From CAVTBX01 sp963733135 (GTDB lineage: Bacteria > Actinomycetota > Thermoleophilia > Gaiellales > Gaiellaceae), in the NCBI GenBank assembly GCA_963733135.1, contig CAVTBX010000008.1, positions 1 to 64,000 of the forward strand: a stretch of DNA of 64,000 nucleotides. The letters run 5' to 3'. How positions within the stretch are numbered: the stretch's first letter is position 1; each line of letters opens with the position of its first letter. Below the pieces are notes generated by a model. It ran no database searches, had not been told where the DNA came from, and worked only from the letters and a program-made list of their open reading frames with translations. Below, piece by piece: positions 35,555-45,375 of this stretch. A program made the position numbers and the translations under genes.

Positions 35555-37615
35555 CTACCCCGGACGTCCGATCGGCTGTACGGTCGCACCGTCCGCCGCA
35601 ACCGGCTCGGCATACGTCCGCACCGCGGCGTTCCCGTCGCCCTGGAGCTCTTGCCGCCAGCCCGCGAGGATGCCGTGCACGCTTGCGGCGCCGAGGATCG
35701 GGCCCGCCGGTGCCTCGAGCTGCACCGGGTGGAGGATGAACGGTCGCGTCTGAAGGCCGCCGATGCCTCCGTGGAAGGAGATCAGCTCCTCGAAGGCGCA
35801 GCCCTCGTCGAGATCGGCGTCGTAGAAGCTGCCGACCATGATGTCGGCGACGTGCTCGAAGCCGTCGGTGCGAAGCAGGTGCTCGGGTGCATGCGGCGAG
35901 AACGGCGCGAGGGGGTCCTCGCCCACGATGCGGCCGTCCGCAAGGTAGTGGGCGCCGTTGGCGCCGAGCGCGACCGCGCCGTGCTCCGACGAGCGGACGA
36001 GCAGCCAGCCGACATGAGGATGCTCACGGAGGGCGGGCACGAGCTGCGGATGCCGCTCCTCGATCTCCTCGAGCGTCAGGCGGCGACGCTCCTCCATCAG
36101 GTAGACGAGGCCGAGGTTGCCCGAGCCGAGCACGACGACATCCCGATCGGAGACGTCGTTCTTGGGCCGCTTCGCCTTCTTCCCTGTCGCGTCGCTGAAC
36201 GCGTTGCCGACCATCGAGCTCTGCTCGTCCCCTCCGGCGATTCCCTCGACGTCGCCCCGCGACAGCGAGCGCTCGACCAGCTCGTCGAGGCCGTACCCGT
36301 TGCGTTGCTTGAAGGTCGCACCTTGCGTCTGCCCGTGGTCGGACAGGACGACGATCTCGTACGGCCGGGGCGCATAGCGGCGAGCTCGCTCGACCTGCCC
36401 GAAGGCATCGTCGAGCTTCCGCAAGGCCTCGAGCGTGTCGGCGCGCTCGAGCCCCGAGTGATGCGCCACCTCGTCGTAGCTCGAGAACGTCGCGTAGATG
36501 GCAGGCCGTCCGCGCATCATGTCGGTGAGAACGCCCGAAACGATCAGGTCGCGCACGAAGACGCATAGAACCGCCCGTAGCAGGGGGTAGATGCCGCCGC
36601 GGTGGCCGCGCGGCTGCACGTCCCGGCGGATCGCACGCAGGGCGGCGGTCCATTCGAGGATGACCTCCCATCCGAAGAGGACGAGCGTGCGCGTCACGTT
36701 GTCCCCGTTGGCGAGAAACGCTCGGTAGCCCGGATTCGACTTCTTCTCCGCCTCCATCCGGCTGACGGTGAGGATCACGTCCTCCGCCTCTCCGGAGAGC
36801 AGGTTTCCGCGGCTGGCACCGCCGTCGACGAGCAGGCCGATCCCGGTCGCACGCCGCCGCTCGATCTCCTCGCAGTCAGGGGGCGCCGAGCACGTCATGA
36901 GCGTCGCCGTCTCCTTCTCCACCCACCGGAAGGCCGAGATGTCCTCGTTCGATCCCAGCAGGATCCCTGCCTGGCTGGCACCGGTCTGCGACGAGAGATC
37001 GGTTTCCCACTCGGCCAGACGGTGCGTGTCGGCCAGCCAGCGTGCCATGGTCGGGGCGTTGCCGTCCCGCATCGCCCGGCGCAGCACGGGCAGCGCGAGC
37101 CCGTCGATCTCGAGGTAGACGATCCCGGGGACGTCGGTCGAGGCGATGATGCCCTGCCGACGCGCGATCCGATGCGCGATGCGAATCGGGGACGTGTCAT
37201 CCGAACCGAGGGCAACGGCGAGCACGACGCTCACGGCGGCAACCGCGAGCGAAGCGAGGAGAGCCCAGCCGAAGTTGTCAACCCTGAGCACTCCGTCGGT
37301 CACGTCGGCGGCCAGGAGAAGGATGAGGGCGTCCGCGATCAACACGAGCAGGAAGCCGAGGACGAGCGTGAGCGGCAATCGCAGCGCGGCGAGCACGGGC
37401 GGGATGACTGCGTTCAGCGCCGCGACGATCGCCGCGACCAGCAGCGCACCCCAGAAGCTGTCGATGTGGACCCCGGGTAGGAGCGCGGCGGCCACCATCA
37501 AGGCAACGCCCGTCCCGAGCCACGAGATGAGGAGCGGGAACAACCGCAGGCGCGGGCGCTCGGGCTTCCAAGCCGTGGATTTGCCATAGCCCGGCTCGGG
37601 GCGGTTAGTGCTCAC
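35555..37615 (-). CDS. Phage-holin-4-like membrane domain fused to an alkaline phosphatase-superfamily phosphodiesterase
   Basis: A 686-residue fusion. The first 140 residues hold about four transmembrane helices of the phage holin family 4 type (LRLFPLLISWLGTGVALMVAAALLPGVHI, then LALRLPLTLVLGFLLVLIADALILLLAADV). The rest is a type I phosphodiesterase/nucleotide pyrophosphatase domain with GIVYLEIDGLALPVLRRAMRDGNAPTMARWL, SQTGASQAGIL (nucleophile Thr/Ser region) and VVLSDHGQTQGATF. It is membrane-anchored with a probable external phosphodiesterase. The GTG at 37615 has GAGAGG upstream and avoids overlap with the next gene; the ORF to 37735 is longer but overlaps it. Confidence 0.8.
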   Translation of the reverse strand: MSTNRPEPGYGKSTAWKPERPRLRLFPLLISWLGTGVALMVAAALLPGVHIDSFWGALLVAAIVAALNAVIPPVLAALRLPLTLVLGFLLVLIADALILLLAADVTDGVLRVDNFGWALLASLAVAAVSVVLAVALGSDDTSPIRIAHRIARRQGIIASTDVPGIVYLEIDGLALPVLRRAMRDGNAPTMARWLADTHRLAEWETDLSSQTGASQAGILLGSNEDISAFRWVEKETATLMTCSAPPDCEEIERRRATGIGLLVDGGASRGNLLSGEAEDVILTVSRMEAEKKSNPGYRAFLANGDNVTRTLVLFGWEVILEWTAALRAIRRDVQPRGHRGGIYPLLRAVLCVFVRDLIVSGVLTDMMRGRPAIYATFSSYDEVAHHSGLERADTLEALRKLDDAFGQVERARRYAPRPYEIVVLSDHGQTQGATFKQRNGYGLDELVERSLSRGDVEGIAGGDEQSSMVGNAFSDATGKKAKRPKNDVSDRDVVVLGSGNLGLVYLMEERRRLTLEEIEERHPQLVPALREHPHVGWLLVRSSEHGAVALGANGAHYLADGRIVGEDPLAPFSPHAPEHLLRTDGFEHVADIMVGSFYDADLDEGCAFEELISFHGGIGGLQTRPFILHPVQLEAPAGPILGAASVHGILAGWRQELQGDGNAAVRTYAEPVAADGATVQPIGRPG

Positions 37616-37646
37616 GTACCTCTCTTTCGGTCGCTCATGAAGAGGC

Positions 37647-38807
37647 TCACCCATCGGCCCCACCGTCGCGCCTGCGACGGAACCGTCCTCGCCCGGACTC
37701 TTCGCGCTCCGCTCGCTTCTCCGCCTTTCTCTCAACGCGCTGCGCCTTCTGCTCGGCGACCTTGACCCTCGCGTCGGTGTACGACTCAGTGACGAGCAGC
37801 CTGCCGCCCGTCCAGCCGAAGACCGAGACGACGAGCACGATCGCGACCACGATATTCCAGGCGGTGGTGATCAGCTGCTGCGCGGTGGAGTAGTCGACCG
37901 CGGTGCTCCTTGCGACGTCGCAGCAGGTGTCGAGCGCGAGCGCGTTGGTCGCCTGCGTAATGCCGACTGCACCGGGTGTGAACGAGGCGACGTTGGCGAG
38001 CGACCCCGAGCCCGTCACCCACATGATCGACTCGAACGTGACCGGGATCGCGAACGCCGCCAGGAAAATCCCGATCACGGCGAGCTTGCAGAGCCAGGAG
38101 AGAAGCGACGGGAGAAAGGAGTAGGTCAGGTACTCCTTCGGGCGGGAGAGGATCGCGCCGCCCTGCTTCGCCTTCGTCCAGAGCTTCTTCACCTGCCGCC
38201 AGAAGATGCGACCGAGGAGGACGATCAAGAAGACGGCGCCTGCCGCGATCAGGATCGTCCTGACGGGGTTCTCGGAGATGTTGCCGAGGTTCTCGTTGAA
38301 CGACCCCGGCACAGACAGGAACAAATAGAGGTAGACGAACGTCCCGGCGATCGTGAAGAAGATCTTCTGAACGAGGTAGGCGGCGACCGCCCCGGCGAAC
38401 GTCGCGGCCGGGATGATGGCCACGAACATGACCAGCGTCACGAACGTGCCGATGTTCGCAGGGAGGAAGTTGTTCATCGCCACGCCGGCGGCGTAGGCGG
38501 TCACGATCGGCCAGAACTCGACCTGGCCCGGATACGCCGCCCGCAAGATGCCGTAGTACGAAAGCCCCGCGAAGAGCGTCTGGCCTGTCTGGAGTGCGAG
38601 CCCCGCGACTATGTAACCGGTCGGAACGCTCCGGATCTGATCCCAGAGGTCTCGCAGCCAGCCGACCACGTCGATTCCGACCAGGTTCAGGACGACGACG
38701 ACGAGCGCGATGCCGACGAGCCAGATGCCGACCTTGACCAGGCGGCTCCGGCGGGACGGGTCGTTGAACGGAAGCACGGGCGAGGGCTGGGCGGCGGTCG
38801 CGCTCAT
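37647..38807 (-). CDS. Lysylphosphatidylglycerol synthase-TM/YbhN-family flippase-like membrane protein
   Basis: A 386-residue integral membrane protein with seven to eight transmembrane segments, matching the UPF0104/LPG_synthase_TM family (YbhN, AglD): LQTGQTLFAGLSYYGILRAAYPG near the N-terminus, GVAMNNFLPANIGTFVTLVMFV and, near the C-terminus, SFTPGAVGITQATNALAL. The cytosolic C-terminus is very basic (KRAEREESGRGRFRRRRDG). Members act as lipid flippases. Located just upstream in the minus-strand transcript of the holin/phosphodiesterase gene. Confidence 0.85.
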   Translation of the reverse strand: MSATAAQPSPVLPFNDPSRRSRLVKVGIWLVGIALVVVVLNLVGIDVVGWLRDLWDQIRSVPTGYIVAGLALQTGQTLFAGLSYYGILRAAYPGQVEFWPIVTAYAAGVAMNNFLPANIGTFVTLVMFVAIIPAATFAGAVAAYLVQKIFFTIAGTFVYLYLFLSVPGSFNENLGNISENPVRTILIAAGAVFLIVLLGRIFWRQVKKLWTKAKQGGAILSRPKEYLTYSFLPSLLSWLCKLAVIGIFLAAFAIPVTFESIMWVTGSGSLANVASFTPGAVGITQATNALALDTCCDVARSTAVDYSTAQQLITTAWNIVVAIVLVVSVFGWTGGRLLVTESYTDARVKVAEQKAQRVERKAEKRAEREESGRGRFRRRRDGGADG

Positions 38808-38990
38808 CGACGCACCGATCGATTCCGCTCGAATGTCTCTCGATCGCGTCGGCGCGCGAGCACGTCTTCGGTCCGGTCTCCCATGCTGTCTCTCCCGATC
38901 GTCGTCGCCGCCTCCTGGCGCAGCATCATCCGATGAGTGTGAACCCGCCCGCCTAAGGAACGAAGGACCACCGGCTCTGCGGGGTTAGAA

Positions 38991-39026
38991 GCGGATGATG
39001 GGCTCGAACCCACGACCTTCTGCATC
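38991..39026 (+). repeat. Third tRNA-Gly 3'-half fragment (possible old attachment site)
   Basis: GCGGATGATGGG, CTCGAACCCACGACC and TTCTGCAT match the 3' part of tRNA-Gly as read on the plus strand (compare 52040 and 62806), with one base missing in GGG(A)CTCG. Similarity stops after TTCTGCAT. Its T-stem type matches the 52040 copy rather than the intact tRNA. It ends five bases before the glutamine amidotransferase stop. Confidence 0.6.
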
Positions 39027-39030
39027 GTCA

Positions 39031-39858
39031 TCAACGGTGTAGCGCGAAGGATCGCAGCTCGTCCTCGCCCGGCGACACGATCCCGACGTGCGAATCCGGC
39101 ACCTCGTTCCAGGCTCCGGGCAGGTCGCCGAGGGGCTCCGACACGACGATTCGGGTCTCGTCCGACAATCCGGCGAGTACTTCGCTCTCCGGGTAGAGAG
39201 CCTTCAACGTGTCCATGCGCGTGCTGAAGTAGAGCGAACGCGAGTCGCCCTCACTCGAGTAGCGGAACGCCCACACGCTCTGCCCGTCGGTCGTCGCGAC
39301 CGTCATCTGGATGGGATGCTCGACTCCGTGCTTGTGCCCCGCGTCCTCGACGAAGCCGACCATCTTCTCGACGGCAGCCACAGGGTCGCTCTCCAGCCCG
39401 AACGTCAGCGCCAGATAGAACATGACCTCCGAGTCGGTCGTGCCCTCGATCGACGGGTAGAGCGAGTCGTCGACCGCCAGCACGAGCTCTCGCCTCACGC
39501 GCGGGAACTCGCGGAGCAGGCCGTTGTGCATCCAGAGCCAGCGCCCGTAGCGGAACGGGTGCGTGTTCGTCTCTTGAATCGCTGTCCCGGTCGATGCGCG
39601 GATGTGAGCGAAGAAGAGGGGCGAGGAGATCCCGGCAGCAAGCTCGCGCAGGTTGCGGTCGTTCCAAGCCGGATGGGTGCTGCGGTAAACCCTCGGCGTC
39701 CCCCCCTCGTCATACCAGCCGACGCCGAAGCCGTCGCCGTTCGTCGTCGTCGCGCCTTGTCTGGCGTGCAGGCTCTGGTCGATCAGCGAGCGGTCCCGCT
39801 TGACGAGCAGCTCCTCGAGTGGGATCGGCGATCCTGCGTAGGCGAGCCAGCGACACAT
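39031..39858 (-). CDS. Class II glutamine amidotransferase
   Basis: A 275-residue Ntn-type glutaminase of the YafJ/EgtC style. Cys2 after initiator Met (MCRWLAYAGSPIPLEELLV) is the expected nucleophile, with HARQGATTTNGDGFGVGWYDEGGTPRVYRSTHPAW and FAHIRASTGTAIQETNTHPF typical of the family. In actinobacteria EgtC-like enzymes act in ergothioneine synthesis, but no egt genes are nearby, so this role is not supported. It follows the MFS gene by five bases on the minus strand. Confidence 0.9.
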   Translation of the reverse strand: MCRWLAYAGSPIPLEELLVKRDRSLIDQSLHARQGATTTNGDGFGVGWYDEGGTPRVYRSTHPAWNDRNLRELAAGISSPLFFAHIRASTGTAIQETNTHPFRYGRWLWMHNGLLREFPRVRRELVLAVDDSLYPSIEGTTDSEVMFYLALTFGLESDPVAAVEKMVGFVEDAGHKHGVEHPIQMTVATTDGQSVWAFRYSSEGDSRSLYFSTRMDTLKALYPESEVLAGLSDETRIVVSEPLGDLPGAWNEVPDSHVGIVSPGEDELRSFALHR

Positions 39859-39863
39859 CGGTC

Positions 39864-41492
39864 CTACCTCTCCGCCCTGCCGGGCTGGGTTCTAGGGATG
39901 CTCTGAGCCAAGAAGAGCGCGAGCATTGCCAGCACGGCGAGAATCGCGAGTGCCGAGCGGAGACCTTCGAGACGTGCCTCCTGATACGCCTCGAGCGCGG
40001 CATCGCTCGTCTCCGGAGCGACCTCGGCGTCTTCGAGAGCTGCCTCGAGGTCGGCGTCCGAGACGAACGCGACGCCGTCCGCGAGCTCGACCTGCGCCTG
40101 CTCCTTGGCGCTGGCGGGAATCGCCTCGCTCTGCTGCACGTTCAGCAGGAACGCCGACGTCAGCGTCGCGATCAAGAGCGAGCCGGCCAGCGCCGTGCCG
40201 AGCGACGCGCCGAGGTTCGTCATCGTGTTCTGCACGCCGCCGACCTCGGGGCTCTGGTCGTCCGGCACCGCCGAAACCGTCACGGCCCCGAGCTGCGAGG
40301 CCAGCGCGCCGATCCCGAGCCCGACGAGCAGCATCGGCACGAAGACGATCTCCGGCCCGGCGTCCGCGTCCAGTCCGCCGAGCAGGACGACCGTCCCCGC
40401 GAGGAGTGAGAGGAGGCCGCACCGGACGACGAGGCGCGGCGAGACGTTCGGGAGGAGCTTCGGGATGCCGATCGCCGCCACCAGCAGCGTCACCGAGAGC
40501 GGCAGGAGCCGGACACCGGTCTCGATCGCGGAGAGCCCGAGCGCGACCGAGAGGAAGAGCGGCACCACGAAGAAGAACCCGGCCTGGACGAGGAACTGGA
40601 AGAAGAACATCGTCAGACCGCCCGTCAGCTGCCGGTTGCGGAGCAACGCCGTACGGAGGAGTGGCTCCTGGCCGCGCGATTCCCGACGGGCCTGCCAACG
40701 GAAGAAGAGCCAGATCACGAAGAGCCCGCCGAGAACGAGCCAGATCGTGGGCGACAGCCCGGCCCACGACGGGCCGCCGGTCCTGGGCTGGATCCAGCCC
40801 CACTCGCCCGAGCGGAGGACTCCGAAGACGAGGAGCCCCAGGCCGAGCGCCGAGAGCACGGCGCCCACAACGTCGAGTTGCGGCCGCTCCTCGGCCTCGA
40901 CATCCGCGATCCGGCGCGTCAGGAGCAGAATCACCAGCACGACCAAGACCTCGCCGGCGAACACCCAACGCCAGGAGAAGTAGGTCGTGCAGAAGCCTCC
41001 GATCAGCGGTCCGACGGCGACGGCGACCGCGCCGGCGGCGGCTACCAGCCCGTACGCCGCGGGCCGGCGCTCCGCCGAGAAGTTCCCCGCGACCAGGGCC
41101 ACGATCGCCGGCATGATCAGCGCCGCGCCGATGCCCTCGAGCAACGACCAACCGAAGAGCAGCACGGGCAGGCTCTGCGCGAGCGACGTTGTGAGCGAAC
41201 CGCAGCCGTAGATGACACAGCCGATCGCGAAGGCGCGCTTCCGTCCGATGATCGCGCCCACCTTGGCGCCCGTGATCATCAGCGCCGCCATGACGAGCGT
41301 GTACGCCGTGATCGCCCCCTGAATCCCGGTCACCGTCGTTCCTACGTCCTTCGCCACGGTGGCGATGGAAACGTTCATGACCGAGCTGTCCAGGGTCATG
41401 AGGAACTGGCCGGACGCCAGCGTGAGAAGAACGACGGTCGCGCCGCTAGCGCGGCCCGGGGAGGCTGAGTCGGCGGCCGCGGCCGCTGTCAT
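39864..41492 (-). CDS. DHA2-family MFS drug/proton antiporter (EmrB/QacA-like)
   Basis: A 542-residue transporter with about 14 transmembrane segments. The N-terminal LTLASGQFLMTLDSSVMNVSIATVAKDVG and motif-A-like GAKVGAIIGRKRAFAIGCVIYG match DHA2 antiporters such as EmrB/QacA that export toxic compounds. An insert near residues 430-480 (acidic, helical) links later segments. The upstream glutamine amidotransferase is co-oriented. Substrate unknown. Confidence 0.92.
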   Translation of the reverse strand: MTAAAAADSASPGRASGATVVLLTLASGQFLMTLDSSVMNVSIATVAKDVGTTVTGIQGAITAYTLVMAALMITGAKVGAIIGRKRAFAIGCVIYGCGSLTTSLAQSLPVLLFGWSLLEGIGAALIMPAIVALVAGNFSAERRPAAYGLVAAAGAVAVAVGPLIGGFCTTYFSWRWVFAGEVLVVLVILLLTRRIADVEAEERPQLDVVGAVLSALGLGLLVFGVLRSGEWGWIQPRTGGPSWAGLSPTIWLVLGGLFVIWLFFRWQARRESRGQEPLLRTALLRNRQLTGGLTMFFFQFLVQAGFFFVVPLFLSVALGLSAIETGVRLLPLSVTLLVAAIGIPKLLPNVSPRLVVRCGLLSLLAGTVVLLGGLDADAGPEIVFVPMLLVGLGIGALASQLGAVTVSAVPDDQSPEVGGVQNTMTNLGASLGTALAGSLLIATLTSAFLLNVQQSEAIPASAKEQAQVELADGVAFVSDADLEAALEDAEVAPETSDAALEAYQEARLEGLRSALAILAVLAMLALFLAQSIPRTQPGRAER

Positions 41493-41583
41493 AGCGATGA
41501 TCCTCTCAAACGCCGAGAGGAATCAGAGGGTTTCAGACCTCGGACTGTTCCGGCAGGAGCAGCCCCAATGAGCGCTGGAGGCG

Positions 41584-42813
41584 TCACAGGAGAGGAGAGA
41601 GTACGGCGAACGCGGCCGCCTTCGCGCGCGCCTTCAGCCCGTCGACGGCGATGCCGGGGCTCGCGACCGCCTCGGCCGGAATCGCGAAGCGGTCCTCGAA
41701 CGCAGCCGCCACCTCCTCCGAGCGGATGAGCAGATCGATCTCGAAGAAGCGCCTCAGGCTCCAGGCCTCGAGGTTGCAGGTGCCCGCCAAGAGCTCCTCA
41801 CCGTCTCGGACGAACGCCTTCGCGTGCAGCATCGTCGGGTACTCGAGTATCCGAACACCGGCGTCGAGCAGGCTGGCGTGGTGGAAGCGTTGGGCGGCCG
41901 CGCACGCCCAATTGTTCGGGTTAGCGGGCACGAACAGCCGTAAGCGAACGCCTCGGCGCGCCGCCCGCTCGATCCGACGGATCATTCCGTGGTCGGTGAC
42001 GTAGGGGTTCACGACGTCGAGTGTCTCGACTGCCGTGTCCAGGATGCGCGCGATCGCGTCGCTGATCGGCCGGAAGCGTCCCGGCGCGTTGTGCAGCACG
42101 ACCGCCGGGATCGACTCCGGCCCGGCACTGAGCTCCGGGAAGAGCAGCTCGACGTCGTCGCTCGGAATCGAGCCGCCGAGCCACCTGAAGCTCGCCAGGA
42201 AGACCAGCTGGAGCTGCGCGACGACCGGGCCTTCGACGCGGAGGAATAGGTCGTGGAAGCGGCCGTCCTGAAAGTGGTCCTCGATGCCGGCGCCGCCGAC
42301 CCAGCCGACACGTCCGTCGACGACCACCATCTTGCGATGGTCGATGTGGCCCAGTGTCGCCAGGTTCCACCGCATCTCCCCGTCGCCCCCGAAGGGCCCA
42401 TGTTGCGCGCGCACCTTCGTCGCGCGAACGACGCAGACCTCGACGCCCGCAGCCGTCAGTCGCTCGTAGAGCGGGCGAGAGCTCTCGTCGGGATCAGTCC
42501 CCTGGCGGTCGACGATGAGCCGCACACGTACTCCTTCGGCCGCCTTCGCCACAAGCGCCTCGGCGAAGGCGTCGCCGACGACTCCCTCTCTGAAGCCGAA
42601 CTGGTTGATGTGAATCGATGAAGTCGCGGCGGCGAGGTCCTCGAGCATCGGAGGGTAGAAGTTGCGGCCCTCGACGTGGACTTCGACCGAGGACGCCGTG
42701 CTCTCCGAGAACTCGAGCGAGAGCGCGCTGCGGTTCACCGGGCGAGCCGCGAGGTGCTCGGCGTGGTCGCGGATGCGGTCGTTCGGAACCGCGATTCCCG
42801 CACCTCTCGGCAT
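41584..42813 (-). CDS. Phospholipase D-superfamily protein (cardiolipin synthase-like)
   Basis: A 409-residue protein with two HKD motifs: GHIDHRKMVVVDGRVGWVGG and PTMLHAKAFVRDGEELLAGTCNL, each with the paired catalytic His and Lys. The first third precedes with ASSVEVHVEGRNFYPPMLEDLAAATSSIHINQFGF typical of bacterial cardiolipin synthases, which transfer phosphatidyl groups. No clear N-terminal membrane helices are seen, so it may be a soluble or peripheral variant. It is co-oriented with the permease gene upstream, with a 116-base gap. Confidence 0.87.
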   Translation of the reverse strand: MPRGAGIAVPNDRIRDHAEHLAARPVNRSALSLEFSESTASSVEVHVEGRNFYPPMLEDLAAATSSIHINQFGFREGVVGDAFAEALVAKAAEGVRVRLIVDRQGTDPDESSRPLYERLTAAGVEVCVVRATKVRAQHGPFGGDGEMRWNLATLGHIDHRKMVVVDGRVGWVGGAGIEDHFQDGRFHDLFLRVEGPVVAQLQLVFLASFRWLGGSIPSDDVELLFPELSAGPESIPAVVLHNAPGRFRPISDAIARILDTAVETLDVVNPYVTDHGMIRRIERAARRGVRLRLFVPANPNNWACAAAQRFHHASLLDAGVRILEYPTMLHAKAFVRDGEELLAGTCNLEAWSLRRFFEIDLLIRSEEVAAAFEDRFAIPAEAVASPGIAVDGLKARAKAAAFAVLSPLL

Positions 42814-42929
42814 GCTGACCTAGATGTCCGCCGTCAGCCGCTTCGCCGTCGCGCTGCGCGCGGAGCTCGCCGGGTCGCCCAGGCGGTCCGGGTGAATCGG
42901 CCGCGCTCGGGCACCGGCTCCATCCCGCA

Positions 42930-44234
42930 CTAGGCGTCACCGGAGTGGGTCGGCGAGGCGCTTGCGGCCGGCGAAGGCTCCGGCCGGACTCGCTTCCAGA
43001 CGAGGTCGAGGATCACCGCCAGGGCGGCGATCGCGACGATGGCGGCGAACGTCTCGGGCGCGTTGCGGAGCGTGTCGACCGCGAAGAAGGCGAGCACGAC
43101 GGCGGTCGCAGCCATCGCCGTCAGGACGATCGCCCCGCTTGCGCCCGTCTCCGACCGAAGCCGATAGCCGGAGGCGCCGACCAGGAGGAAGATCATGAGC
43201 GAGCAGGCACTGCCGACGGACGCGATCGCGGAGAGGTCGACGAGATTGGCGACGACGACCACCAGGGCGGCCGTGATCAGGAGGCCCGCGTGCGGACCGA
43301 GCCGCGATCCGCGGCCGAAGAAAGTCGGGAACTGCCCGACCTCGGCAAGCATCGACGTCAGGCCTCCGGACGCGTAGAGCGTCGCGTTCACGGACGAGGC
43401 GGTCGCGAGCAGCGCTGCGATCGCCATCATCGTGAAGCCCGCCTCGCCGAGCGCAGGTCGCGCCGCCTCGGCGATAGCGGTCTCCCCGTAGCCGATCGCC
43501 TCCTCGACGGTGAGCGTCCCGAACACGCCCAGCGAGATGAGGATGTAGAGGATGGTCGTCACGCCGAGCGCGGCATACATCGCCTTGGGCAGCTCCCGCG
43601 CGGGATCGCGCAGATCGCCTGCGGCGAAGGTGATCACGCTGAACCCGAGGTAGGCGAAGAACGTGAGCGCCACGCTGGCGACGATGTCGGCCGTCGCCGG
43701 GTAGCCGCTGAAGGCAAGCAGGTCGAAATCGATGTCGACGATCGTCACGGCGATGAAGACCGCGAAGACCGCCAGGAGCACGATGACGATCAGCGACTGC
43801 GCACGGTCGACGACGCGTGAGCCGACGATGCTGATCCCAGCCATCGCGACCACGATCGCGGAGGTGAAGAGGTTGTCCCACCCGCGGGCCGCGTCGTCGC
43901 CGACGAAGAGGGAGGTCGCGTAGCTGCCGAAGGCGACCGCGACCATCGAGCAGACGATCACGATGGCAGCGAAATAGCCGAGCCAGGCCGCGATGCCAAC
44001 CAGGCGCCCGTTCCCGAAGCCCTGCATCAGGTAGGCGAAGAGCCCGCCCGAAGACGGGTAGCGCACGCCGAGCTTGACCACCGTGTAGCCGAGCAGGGCG
44101 GCGACGACCCCGGCCAGGAGAAACGACAGCCAGACCGCCGAGCCGGCGACGACCGCAGCCTCGCCGAGCAGCGCGAAGATCCCGGCGCCGACCATCGCGC
44201 CGATGCCGAGGAAGGCTGCGCCGCGGACGCTCAT
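42930..44234 (-). CDS. APC family amino acid permease
   Basis: A 434-residue amino acid-polyamine-cation permease with about 12 transmembrane helices. It has the N-terminal GIGAMVGAGIFALLGEAA (substrate-binding TM1 type) and LKLGVRYPSSGGLFAYLMQGFGNGRLVGIAAW. It is the last gene of a tightly packed minus-strand cluster (permease, membrane protein, M20, M24, permease) and starts one base after the M24 stop. Likely takes up amino acids released by the peptidases (inference). Confidence 0.92.
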   Translation of the reverse strand: MSVRGAAFLGIGAMVGAGIFALLGEAAVVAGSAVWLSFLLAGVVAALLGYTVVKLGVRYPSSGGLFAYLMQGFGNGRLVGIAAWLGYFAAIVIVCSMVAVAFGSYATSLFVGDDAARGWDNLFTSAIVVAMAGISIVGSRVVDRAQSLIVIVLLAVFAVFIAVTIVDIDFDLLAFSGYPATADIVASVALTFFAYLGFSVITFAAGDLRDPARELPKAMYAALGVTTILYILISLGVFGTLTVEEAIGYGETAIAEAARPALGEAGFTMMAIAALLATASSVNATLYASGGLTSMLAEVGQFPTFFGRGSRLGPHAGLLITAALVVVVANLVDLSAIASVGSACSLMIFLLVGASGYRLRSETGASGAIVLTAMAATAVVLAFFAVDTLRNAPETFAAIVAIAALAVILDLVWKRVRPEPSPAASASPTHSGDA

Positions 44235-44235
44235 G

Positions 44236-45370
44236 TCACGCGACGATCTGGAGCTCGTGCGGCGTGTTGTTGAAGCGCTGTCCGCCCTCTGCGGTCACGG
44301 TGACGATGTCCTCGATGCGGACACCGAAGCGCTCGGGAAGGTAGACGCCGGGCTCGATCGAGAAGCACATGCCGGGCTCGAGCACATTCGTGTCGCCTTC
44401 GATCATGTACGGCGGCTCGTGGGTCGTCAGCCCGATGCCGTGCCCGGTTCGGTGAATGAAGTATTCGCCGTAACCGGCGTCGGCGATCACCTTGCGCGCC
44501 GCGCGGTCGATCTCCTGGCACTCGACGCCGGGCCGCACCGCGTCGAAGGCGGTCTGCTGCGCGCGCCGTACGATCTCATGGACCTCGCGCTCGTCGTCGG
44601 TCGGCTCGCCGACATGGACGGTGCGTGTGGTGTCCGAGCCGTACCCGTCCTTGATGCCGCCGAAGTCGAGGACGACCATGTCGCCCTCCTCGATCACCCG
44701 CTCGTCGAACTCGTGATGGGGATTGGCGCCGTTCGGGCCCGAGCCGACGACGGTGAAGTCCACCTCCGAGTGCCCGTGCTCGCGGAGGCAGGCGTCAAGG
44801 TCGGCCGCGACCTCGCTCTCGCGGCGTCCCCCAAACCGACTGCTTGCGAGCTGCTCGAAGCACGCGTCGGCGGCAGCACCCGCAGCGGCGAGCCGCCCGA
44901 GCTCGTCGGTCGCCCTTGACGGCGCGCAGCATCGGCAGCGTGCTCGTCATCGAGACATACGTCGAATCAGGCAACGCCTGCTGCAGCGCGAGCACGTGCA
45001 TCGCCCAGGCCCCGTCGGAGATCGCATAGCGGCCGCCCGAGTCGAGTAGCTTCGCGCTCGCGGCGTAGGGGTCGCTGCCGTCCGTCCAATCGGCCACCGA
45101 CAATGCGCCGGCACCGGGCGCGGACTCGGCGTCGGGCCGCTCGAGGATCGGGACGATGATCGAGGGCTCGCGCGAGGCCTGCAGGACGAGCATGGTGATC
45201 CGCTCCGTGATCGCAATCGGCTCATACCCTGTGAAGTAGAGGAGGTCGGGCCCCGGTGTCACCAGGATTCCGGTCAGCCCCGCCGCTTCAGCCTGCTCGG
45301 CGGCGCGCTCCATCCGCCGCGCGTAATCCTCGGCGGTGAATGGCGCTGGAGCCTGGGTGCCTGCCGTCAC
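44236..45370 (-). CDS. M24 (Xaa-Pro) peptidase, frameshifted
   Basis: Aminopeptidase P-like metallopeptidase. The N-terminal creatinase-like domain reads through LLYFTGYEPIAITERITMLVL and LRAVKGD. Near 44908-44911 one extra base shifts the frame; the repaired reading continues DELGRLAAAGAAADACFEQL and HGHSEVDFTVVGSGPNGANPH. The metal ligands follow: Asp residues in VVLDFGGIKDGYGSDTTRT, His in HRTGHGIGLTTH, Glu in FSIEPGVYLP and RIEDIVTV. The GTG at 45370 follows the M20 gene by five bases. Either a pseudogene or an assembly indel. Confidence 0.86.
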
Positions 45371-45375
45371 CCTGG

